Shown in pieces: positions 27,610-34,890 of a stretch of 64,000 bases of DNA. The notes below the pieces were generated by a model. It ran no database searches, was not told the DNA's origin, and saw only the letters and a program-made list of their open reading frames with translations. The stretch comes from JBGCEZ01 sp045106735 (GTDB lineage: Bacteria > Planctomycetota > Phycisphaerae > Phycisphaerales > SM1A02). The DNA is taken from positions 70,374 through 134,373 of the forward strand of contig JBGCEZ010000020.1 in assembly GCA_045106735.1 (NCBI GenBank). Direction: 5' to 3'. Made by a program: the position numbers and the translations under genes. Each line of letters begins with the position of its first letter. Within the stretch, counting starts at the first letter, position 1.

Positions 27610-27830
27610 GGGGCGACGACGGCGTGCACCGGCGTCGCCAGCAGCAGTTTCTCGAGCCTGGTTTCGAGCGATGCGACACGGCTGGCCCCTGCCGACCTCG
27701 GGTGAACCCGGGCCCAGGCCCCGTTTTCATCGGGCTTCCACTCGGTTGCGGCGGGCGATTTCTGGTTGCCGGCACGAATCTCGCGTCAAAATATGAGCTC
27801 GAGCCCTGATCGCTCGCCGAGCGGCCGCAC

Positions 27831-27994
27831 GGTGTCGCGTGCGTGCGACGTTGGGCGTGGCGCGGTTCAGACTCGGCTTCAGACTCGCTGGCGATGCCGT
27901 CATCGGTGTCGCAAGCTCATGATCCGGTGGGGATTGCACGTCGAAACAATGCAAACCCTGGTGTCGCATGCGTGCAACAGCTGTGGTGCGACAC
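27831..27994. promoter_or_regulatory. cluster of GTGTCGCA sites, candidate enhancer for the sigma-54 activator
   Basis: GTGTCGCG at 27832 (itself part of the dyad GTCGC-6-GCGAC, 27834-27849), GTGTCGCA at 27906, GTGTCGCA at 27961, and the inverted TGCGACAC at 27987. The last two form 8-bp perfect arms 18 bp apart. The cluster is 135-300 bp upstream of the expected start of transcription from the sigma-54 promoter, the usual range for activator-binding sites. Confidence 0.55.
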
Positions 27995-28102
27995 GTTCGG
28001 ATTTCGACCTGAAACAGGCGCCGTTGGCCTTGCGGTGCCGACGTGAACCCGCGTTCTGACGCCATGAAGCGGCATGGGCGATCCGTCGGGCGGTCCGGGC
28101 TT

Positions 28103-28118
28103 TGGCACGGGCCTTGCA
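28103..28118 (+). promoter_or_regulatory. sigma-54 (-24/-12) promoter
   Basis: TGGCACG-GGCC-TTGCA matches all twelve positions of the bacterial sigma-54 consensus TGGCACG-N4-TTGCW. The -12 base would be C28117, giving transcription from about 28129, only six bases before the first ATG of the next gene. It lies about 1.1 kb downstream of a sigma-54 activator gene in the same direction. Confidence 0.85.
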
Positions 28119-28134
28119 ACTCATCCCCGCGAGG

Positions 28135-28764
28135 ATGATGAGGGAAGACGTTGCCATTCTGATTGGTGCCTCGGGCAAGCTGGACGAAGTCCGGCGGAAG
28201 CTCTGCGGCCTCGGATGGCAAGCCGTTCAACCGTGTTATTCGCTCGTTGGCATCCGCCGGTTCCTCGTCGAGTTCGATGGGGTTCCGAAAGTGATGGTCG
28301 TTGCGGCCGGAACGGATCTCAGTCCGTCGGATCGCGCGATGCTCGAGCCAGTGCTCGCCGACAGTGTCGCCCATCGCGGCTTGTCGGGAACCATTGGCCT
28401 GGGCCGCTTGGATGAACTCGCAGAGCTCGGATGCGACGTCTACACCCTGGACGTCGACGAAGCGGTTCGCTTGGCTGAGTCGTACTCCGCGACCGTGTGT
28501 CGCCGGTCGTCGAACGGACGGTTCTCGAACCGCACGTCGGACGAATTCGGAGATCGGTTCACCAGCCGCATCGATGGAGCATCGCGCTTCTCGTCCGATG
28601 CCGAGACGCGTGCATCGGCCGATGGCGACGTGCATGCAGGGTCGGATGGAGTGAAGGCGGATGAACCGGTCGATGCCGCCGCTCCCGACGATTCGGAGGA
28701 GTCGTCGAAGCCGGCCCGACGAATGACGTGGCTCGACGGGATTCCCGGCGAGGGCAGTGAGTGA
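28135..28764 (+). CDS. unknown protein under a sigma-54 promoter
   Basis: 209 residues from the ATG at 28135 (second ATG at 28138); GAGG directly precedes it. The predicted transcript begins about six nucleotides earlier, so translation would be nearly leaderless. Residues 1-120 look like a compact alpha/beta fold (VAILIGASGKLDEVRRKLCGL, VEFDGVPKVMVVAAG, SGTIGLGRLDELAELGCDVYTLDVDEAV) that could be receiver-like, though without the conserved phosphorylation Asp arrangement that I could confirm. Residues 125-209 are Ser/Asp/Arg-rich and disordered, ending MTWLDGIPGEGSE. No family is recognised. Confidence 0.7.
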   Translation: MMREDVAILIGASGKLDEVRRKLCGLGWQAVQPCYSLVGIRRFLVEFDGVPKVMVVAAGTDLSPSDRAMLEPVLADSVAHRGLSGTIGLGRLDELAELGCDVYTLDVDEAVRLAESYSATVCRRSSNGRFSNRTSDEFGDRFTSRIDGASRFSSDAETRASADGDVHAGSDGVKADEPVDAAAPDDSEESSKPARRMTWLDGIPGEGSE

Positions 28765-29779
28765 CGCAGCATGCGTCATGTGAGGACGAGCGTCCTTGAA
28801 ACCTGGTTGTCTTCGGTTGACGCCGTTGGCAAGCAATTGAGGAAACACGAGCCGCAAGGCGACTGGTTCCGCCGAACTCTCTCTCTTCTCTCCGCGTCCA
28901 GCCGGCGGGTTGGACGTGGACTTGAGGAAGACCGAATCGCCGCACTGGCGACGACGCTTCCGCCGAACTCTCTCTCTTCTCTCCGCGTCCAGCCGGCGGG
29001 TTGGACGTGGACTTGAGGAAGACCGAATCGCCGTGATTGGCGACGACGCTTCCGCCAAACTCTCTCTCTTCTCTCCGCGTCCAGCCGGCGGGTTGGACGT
29101 GGACTTTCTATGCGCCTTGCAGTTGCACCGTCTCGTTGTGCGCTGCGCTCAGCGTGCCTGTCGCTCGGCACGCTCGCCTTCCCGCTCATTCGATCCGCGC
29201 ACGAGATCGCACCGAACGCCGGGCAGCGGCGTTCGTCCTGGGCGATCGTCTGATCATTGAGGACTGGCACGGAACGGCACCGGGGCTTCGCTCGGCCAAA
29301 GGTCTCAGCGCACAAAAAAAGGAGCGGCGGTTTCCCGCACGACCCGGCCCGGGTCTCTCTCTCTTGATCTCTCCCAACGGATCCTCGGATCCAATGGTGG
29401 GCCGAACCTCGCTCCGAAGGAGGGTACGCCTCTCGCGAGCAATAGGTTGCGTTGATCCATCGCTGTTTTGCGCGGATGTCGAGCACGCCCATCGATCTGG
29501 GCGTTCCGGATCCTCAAAAACTGCCCCGGTTGAAGCGATCGCGGGGCCGCAACCGGTGCCCGAGACGGCACTTGACCGATCCGCGGATCGGTCGACCAGA
29601 TCGACGCCCGAACCAATCGTCCGCCCCGTTGCCACCTCCGTTGCCCAGGACCAATCGCCCAATTGGCGAAACGAGTTCAGGGCGCGAACAGCCGCCTGCG
29701 TTCCGTGGCGGCGGCGTGGTCTTCTCGGTCGGGTGACGCCTGGGACAGTTCGCCGTTCGAGCTGCTCCTCGACGGACGA
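28765..29779. other. intergenic region with 91-bp repeats, no gene seen
   Basis: 1015 bp between two convergent genes. It holds the three-copy 91-bp repeat and, near 29340-29360, a short GACCCGG/CCGGGTC inverted repeat followed on the minus strand by a T-run, which could be a terminator but is about 400 nt from the nearest minus-strand gene. No protein gene is supported. Confidence 0.5.
28867..29106. repeat. 91/92-bp tandem repeat, about 2.6 copies
   Basis: Units start at 28867, 28958 and 29050. Each contains TTCCGCC(G/A)AACTC, a CT-rich tract, and the hairpin CGTCCAGCC-GGCG-GGTTGGACG (one G-T pair), followed in the first two by CTTGAGGAAGACCGAATCGCC. The third copy breaks off after GTGGACTT. 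Copies are nearly identical, so the duplication is recent or conserved. Confidence 0.9.
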
Positions 29780-30205
29780 TCAGTCGCGGTCTCCGCGGTC
29801 TCCGCGTTCTTCGGCTGTCCGGGGTTCGGTGTGCGGGCCTGGCGACGCGTGATCGACGGGGCCGGTGGCCGGCGCGGGGAGGTCCGTTCCGCACTCGGGG
29901 CAGTTGCGGGTGCATCGATGGCCGGCGTCATAGGCACACTTTCGGCACACCGTCGGACAGGCAGCGCGGTAGATCCTCGCGATCTCGGCGTGTATCGGCG
30001 CCGAGACTCGTGACATGAGCCAGTACGTCAGCACGCAGTAGAGGCAGGCCAGCGGAAGCGTCGCTTGAACGCCGAAGATGAACATCCCGGCACTGTGTTC
30101 CAGGATGACGAGCAGGCCGGCGATCGTCGCAAGCACGTATCCGAAGGCCACGGCGACGCGCAGGCCATCGAGGGCGTAGATGGATCGCCGGCCACGTGGC
30201 GGCAT
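29780..30205 (-). CDS. small zinc-ribbon membrane protein, unknown function
   Basis: About 141 residues from the ATG at 30205 (MPPRGRRSIYALDGLRVAV); an upstream start at 30418 gives only a basic, low-complexity extension. Two membrane helices are predicted (VAVAFGYVLATIAGLLVIL and GVQATLPLACLYCVLTYWLM). After them comes a cytoplasmic ribbon CRKCAYDAGHRCTRNCPECG (CxxC and CPEC with an extra Cys and His), then a Pro/Glu/Arg-rich tail. It is similar in layout to the gene at 9997 but not to the tandem family at 42-49 kb. Function unknown. Confidence 0.6.
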   Translation of the reverse strand: MPPRGRRSIYALDGLRVAVAFGYVLATIAGLLVILEHSAGMFIFGVQATLPLACLYCVLTYWLMSRVSAPIHAEIARIYRAACPTVCRKCAYDAGHRCTRNCPECGTDLPAPATGPVDHASPGPHTEPRTAEERGDRGDRD

Positions 30206-30432
30206 GCGCGATTCGATCGCCGCGCGTGCATTGACTGAGAAGCGCTCGTGTCTTCGTCGCGATGCCAATGGTGCCTTCCGACGAACTGCGGGCAGGGCCG
30301 GCGCGCCGGCATGCCGCTCGTTACCCGTCCAGCTCGCCGCCACGACGCTTCGAACGCAGGCCGTCGCGATCAGGCTCCGTGCGAACGACGGTGTGCCGGT
30401 TGCGGCCAATCGGTCCATCCATCAAGCAGGGC

Positions 30433-33400
30433 CTACGCCGACGCGTCCGCCATCGCCGGCTCGGCCGTGCCGTTGACGCCGGCGTGCTCGTCGGGGGCAT
30501 GCCCCGATTCGTCGGCCGCACCTTCTCGCGCCGGAGGCCGCAACGTCGTCTCCACGATCGGGATCGAGCGAGCATCGTCCGATGCATTCGCGTTCGCATC
30601 CGCATTCGGCTGGTCGTCGGACGCATCATCCGACTCGGCCGCTTCCGCCGCGGCGACGGCCGACGCCTTGATCGCTCCGTCCGCGCCGACGTCGTCGACC
30701 CGGACCGCCACCCGCTTGGACACGCCGCGTTCCTGCTGGGTCACGCCGTACAACTGGTGGCACGCGCCCATGGTGCGCTTGTGGTGGGTGATGACGATGA
30801 AGTGGCTCTCGTCCAGGAACGGTTCGAGCACGCGGCAGAACCGTTCGACGTTCGCGTCGTCCAGCGCCGCGTCCACTTCGTCCAGGATGCAGAAGGGCGA
30901 CGGACGCGATTGGAAGATCGCCATCAGCAGGGCGATCGCGGTCATCGTCTTCTCGCCACCCGAAAGCTGGCTGATGACGCGCGGCTGCTTGCCCGGCGGC
31001 TTGGCCCGGATCTCGATGCCCGACGCGAGCCAGTCGATCTTGCCGTCCTCGTCCGGGACCAGCATGACGTCGGCATCGCCGCCGCCGAACAGTCGACGGA
31101 ACATGCCGTTCTCGCCGGCGAAGTGTTCGCGAATCCGCTCGAAGGTCTCCTGGAATCGCAGCAAACTCGTGCGGTCCAGCTCTTCGATGAGCTCGGTGAG
31201 CTGGCCGACGGCTTCGTCAATGTCGGCGACCTGGGCGATCAGATCGTCGTTGCGTTCTTCGAGCTGCGTTTCTTCCTCGATCGCGTCGAGGTTGACGTTG
31301 CCGAGGGCCTTGATCTCGCGCTTGAGTTCCTTGACTTCGGCCTTGAGTTGCTGGCGGTCAATGGCTTCGCGGTCCTCGGACTCCAGGGCCTCAAGCTGCT
31401 CCGCGTGGTACGCGGGGAGGTCGAGTTCCAAATCGCCGGTCGCGCGGTCCACCAGGTGTTCGAGCTTGATCTCGACTTCGCGACGTTCGACTTCGACGGT
31501 CGAGGCGTCGCGTTCGAGTTCCGCCGCTTGCCGGCGGGCTTCGCCGAGAGCGGCCCCGGCTTGTTGCAGGGCCACGCCCGCCGCTTGCATGAGTTCGGTC
31601 AGTGAGCCGAGGCGTTCTTCGGCCTCAGTCAGCTGCGTGGCGGCCGCTTCGATCGCCGCGTCGGCTTCGGTGATGACCGTTTCGTGTTGCGTGATCTGCG
31701 CTGCGTGCCAGGCCATGCGCTCGCGGCCCGACTCCATCTGGCGATCGAGCTCGGCGAGCTGGGATTCCAGGTGCCGCAACTCGCGCCGGTCGGTTTCGAG
31801 TTGGCTGGCCGCTTCGCTCGCCGCGACCTTGGCCGCGGTCAGTTCCTCCTGGCGACGTTCGACTTCCGTCGAGCGTTCGGCCAGGCTGGTCTCGGCCGAC
31901 TCCAGGGCGCTGGCCGCTTCGGCGATCGCCAGCGCGATGGCTTCGATCGCGGTGGTGGCGGCGATGCGGTCGGTCGCCAGACCGGTGCGCCGCGTGTCGA
32001 GTTCGCCGCGTTCGGCCGCGAGGCTGGTCGACTCGCGCTCCAGACGCTGGGACTCGGTGTTCAGCCGCTCCAGGCGGTACTCGCCTTCGACCAGGCGGTG
32101 ACGAGCGGCGTCGACGCGGGCCGATGCCTCGGAGATCCGCTGTCCGGTTTCGCCGGCGTTCTCACTGATCGCCGCGAGCCGCGAGCCGAGCTCGTCCAAG
32201 CGCACGTCGATCGTGGCGATGCCGGTGGCCAGCTCGGTGCGTTCGATGCGGCGGGCCAACCAACCGCTCGTGCCACCGCCGCCGCTGCTGCCGTTGCGGG
32301 TGCTGGCCGTCGCAATGCGGCCGCGCCCATCGACGACCGCGCCGCGGGTGGTGACGAATCGCCAGGCCGTGAATTCCGGGCGGGCGGCAAGATCCATCGC
32401 CGCGTCCAGATCGTGCACGACGGCGGTGCGGGCCAGCAGCCGCTCGGCCATGGGCCGGAGGCTGGCGTCCACGCGAACGAACTCAAGGATCGGCCGGGCC
32501 CAGCCGGGAAGGCGGGCTTCGGTGGTCGCTGGCGGCAGGGGGGCGGCGTCGACACGGTGGTCGGCGGTCTGGTGTTCCATCCCGTCGGCCGCCGCATCGT
32601 CAACCGCGGCCACGAAGCGGACGGTGCCGGGCAGGGCGTCGAGGGCTTCACCCCACTCGCCAAGCCGGCTGGCCCGGTCCACCCGGAGCGCGGCCAGGTC
32701 GTCGCCAAGGGCGGCTTCCACGATGCCCGCATGCTTGCGGGCGGTGTCGATGACGTCGCCGAGGACGCCGCCGACGCCAGGGAATGCTTCCGGGTCGTCG
32801 AGGACGCGCTTGACGGCGTCGGCCAGTCCTTCGCGGGCTTCGTGCATCTCCTCCAGGAGGTGCAGCCGCGAGCCGCGCGACGCGCGCTCGTGCCGCAGGG
32901 ACGCGGCTTCCTCGGCCAGGCCGGACTCTTCGCGGCCGAGCTCGGCCGCCGTGCGTTCCAGAACCGCGAGCTCTTCCTGGGCGTGGGCGAGTTCGGTGCG
33001 GGCGGATTCGCCGGCCGCTTGGGCTTCGACGATCTGGTCGGCGGTTTCGCGGCGGGCGGTGTCGGCCGCATCAACCCGTTCGACGATGCGGCCGGCTTGC
33101 TCTTCCAGTCCACTTTCGCGGCCGGCGATCGACTGCAGGCGGGCGCTGAGTTCCGAGCGTTCGCGCGTGGCCGAATCGCCGCGTTCGCGGGCGCGGCGGG
33201 CTTCATCCCGGGCCGACATCAGGCCTTCCTGCAGCTCGGCTCGCGAACGTTGCAGGGATTCGACCGCCTGCTCGGCTTCCTGGGCCGCCGACTCCGCCGA
33301 CTCGATGCGGGCGGCGAGCGGCTCGCGTTCGGCGGCAAGTTCGGTGTGGCGGGCGACGAGTTCTTCGTCGCGGCGGCGATCTTCTTCGGTCTGCGACTTG

Positions 33401-34374
33401 GCCGTTTCCAGTGAACGGCCAGCCATTTCGCGGCGCTGTTGCGACTGGTTTCGCTCGGCCATCGCCTCGTTGCGCGTGCGATCGATCTCGCCGCGTTCGC
33501 GTTCGCGTTCGTCCCGCTCGACCTGGGCCGCCCGCTGGGCGTCTTCCAATTCGAGCAACTCGCCGGCGAATGCGGCGCGCCGGGCCTCGGCTTCTTCGGC
33601 CGCGGTATCCAGTTCGTCCTTGCGGATCCGCAGCGTGTGGTACTCGTCGAGCGTCAGGGTCAGCCGCTTGTCGCGGTACTCGGCGTCGAGCTCTTGGAAC
33701 CGGCGGGCCTTGACCGCTTGGCCCTTGACGATCTTCAGTCGACGTTCGGTCGACGCGAGCTGCTCGCGGACGCGGACGAGGTTGTTCTCCGCGCGTTCGA
33801 GCTTGCGGGCCGCTTCGATCTTGCGGGCCTTGAACTTGGCCACGCCCGCGGCCTCTTCGAAGATGTTCCGGCGCTCGGTCGGATTGGCCATCAGCATCGA
33901 GTCGACGCGGCCCTGCTCAATGATGCAGTAGGCGTTGACCCCGATACCGGTGTCCATGAAGAGTTCCTTCACGTCGCGAAGGCGGCTCTTCCGGCCGTTG
34001 ATCAGGTACTCGCTCTTGCCGTCCCGGTAGAGGCGTCGGCCGACGTCGACCTGCTCCGTGTCCACCGGCAAGAAGCGGCGGTTCATGGGGTCGCGGGCGT
34101 CAGGTCGGATGACCGGATTGTCAAAGGTCAGCGTGACGTGGGCCGCGCCCATCGGCTTGCGGGCGGCCGATCCCGCAAAGATGACGTCGAGCATCGCGTC
34201 GCCGCGCAGGCTCTTGGCCGAGCGTTCGCCCAGCACCCACTTGACCGCATCCACGACGTTCGACTTGCCGCAGCCGTTTGGCCCGACGATCCCGGAGATC
34301 GACTGGTCAAAGCGGAAGACGGTGGTGTCGGCGAACGACTTGAAACCCGAGAGCGTGACCTTGGCGAGACGCAT
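30433..34374 (-). CDS. smc: chromosome segregation ATPase SMC
   Basis: 1313 residues from the ATG at 34374, which has a strong AGGAGGT 10 nt upstream; an ATG 35 codons earlier has neither. It forms the condensin ring that compacts and segregates the chromosome. Head: MRLAKVTLSGFKSFAD, Walker A GPNGCGKSN, ABC signature LSGGEK and Walker B CILDEVDAALDD. Coiled coils run about 170-500 and 670-1010. The hinge lies at about 515-665 (GVGGVLGDVIDTARKHAG, TTRGAVVDGRGRIAT). The C terminus carries about 100 residues of acidic Ala/Asp/Ser-rich tail after the D-loop and H-loop. ScpA/ScpB partners are not adjacent. Confidence 0.95.
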   Translation of the reverse strand: MRLAKVTLSGFKSFADTTVFRFDQSISGIVGPNGCGKSNVVDAVKWVLGERSAKSLRGDAMLDVIFAGSAARKPMGAAHVTLTFDNPVIRPDARDPMNRRFLPVDTEQVDVGRRLYRDGKSEYLINGRKSRLRDVKELFMDTGIGVNAYCIIEQGRVDSMLMANPTERRNIFEEAAGVAKFKARKIEAARKLERAENNLVRVREQLASTERRLKIVKGQAVKARRFQELDAEYRDKRLTLTLDEYHTLRIRKDELDTAAEEAEARRAAFAGELLELEDAQRAAQVERDERERERGEIDRTRNEAMAERNQSQQRREMAGRSLETAKSQTEEDRRRDEELVARHTELAAEREPLAARIESAESAAQEAEQAVESLQRSRAELQEGLMSARDEARRARERGDSATRERSELSARLQSIAGRESGLEEQAGRIVERVDAADTARRETADQIVEAQAAGESARTELAHAQEELAVLERTAAELGREESGLAEEAASLRHERASRGSRLHLLEEMHEAREGLADAVKRVLDDPEAFPGVGGVLGDVIDTARKHAGIVEAALGDDLAALRVDRASRLGEWGEALDALPGTVRFVAAVDDAAADGMEHQTADHRVDAAPLPPATTEARLPGWARPILEFVRVDASLRPMAERLLARTAVVHDLDAAMDLAARPEFTAWRFVTTRGAVVDGRGRIATASTRNGSSGGGGTSGWLARRIERTELATGIATIDVRLDELGSRLAAISENAGETGQRISEASARVDAARHRLVEGEYRLERLNTESQRLERESTSLAAERGELDTRRTGLATDRIAATTAIEAIALAIAEAASALESAETSLAERSTEVERRQEELTAAKVAASEAASQLETDRRELRHLESQLAELDRQMESGRERMAWHAAQITQHETVITEADAAIEAAATQLTEAEERLGSLTELMQAAGVALQQAGAALGEARRQAAELERDASTVEVERREVEIKLEHLVDRATGDLELDLPAYHAEQLEALESEDREAIDRQQLKAEVKELKREIKALGNVNLDAIEEETQLEERNDDLIAQVADIDEAVGQLTELIEELDRTSLLRFQETFERIREHFAGENGMFRRLFGGGDADVMLVPDEDGKIDWLASGIEIRAKPPGKQPRVISQLSGGEKTMTAIALLMAIFQSRPSPFCILDEVDAALDDANVERFCRVLEPFLDESHFIVITHHKRTMGACHQLYGVTQQERGVSKRVAVRVDDVGADGAIKASAVAAAEAAESDDASDDQPNADANANASDDARSIPIVETTLRPPAREGAADESGHAPDEHAGVNGTAEPAMADASA

Positions 34375-34890
34375 GCGGGGACTGACCTCCTGTCCAGCGG
34401 ACGGCGACCCGGCTTGGGCGGCGTCCGAGTCCCCGGCGTCTCCGCTCGGCATCCGGCCGAGGGCCGAATTGAGCATCACGCGGGCTGCCGGGTCCGTCCG
34501 GCGGCGCCTGGGGCGGGCGGGCGGCCGATCCCCCTCGGATCAGCCGTCGGGCACAGGATAGCTGGTTCGGGTCCGCATCCACACCCAGATGATGTGGAGT
34601 CCGGAGGTTTCGAAGAGATGCTTTCCCGTGCGCAGCAATCGCGCGGGAAACGGGCTGAGATGGCGGATCATGAGCGGCGGTTTCGCCGTCCGTGGGGCGT
34701 TTCCGCCGTGCCGCCCAGCCGATTGAGGCCGAGCCGCCGATCGTCGCCGGTCGACGCCGGTCGACGCCGGTCGCCGTGGGGGGCAGCCGTTTTCCATTGT
34801 GGCCGGCCGTTTTCCGCCGTGGCCGAGCGTTTCCGCCGATACCGAGCGTCTGCCCGCTGTTCCGTCCGGCGTTTCCGCCGTGAGATGCGG
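34375..34890. other. intergenic region with GTTTCCGCCGT repeats, no gene seen
   Basis: 516 bp between smc and the FlgI-like gene (both minus strand). GTTTCCGCCGT-type words occur at 34699, 34809, 34829 and 34872, and a 10-bp tandem GACGCCGGTC lies near 34750. The smc promoter is expected here; none was recognised. Confidence 0.5.

Larger units (their letters stand above)
27020..28134. other. long intergenic region with sigma-54 regulatory features
   Basis: 1115 bp with no supportable protein gene. The right-hand end holds the dyad cluster (27831-27994) and the sigma-54 promoter (28103-28118); a small 11-bp tandem repeat lies at 27577-27609. The rest (27020-27570) shows nothing recognisable. 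Confidence 0.55.

Noticed and set aside
27727..29058. A 443-codon minus-strand frame over the sigma-54 target gene
   Set aside because: It includes the translated 91-bp repeat and promoter region, with composition typical of antisense frames; no family.
28867..29106. CRISPR array
   Set aside because: Only about 2.6 copies, period 91 bp with no distinct spacers, repeats adjoin directly, no cas genes.
29340..29365. Intrinsic terminator with poly-A/T run on the minus strand
   Set aside because: Hairpin is separated from the T-run by about 20 nt and no minus-strand gene ends nearby.
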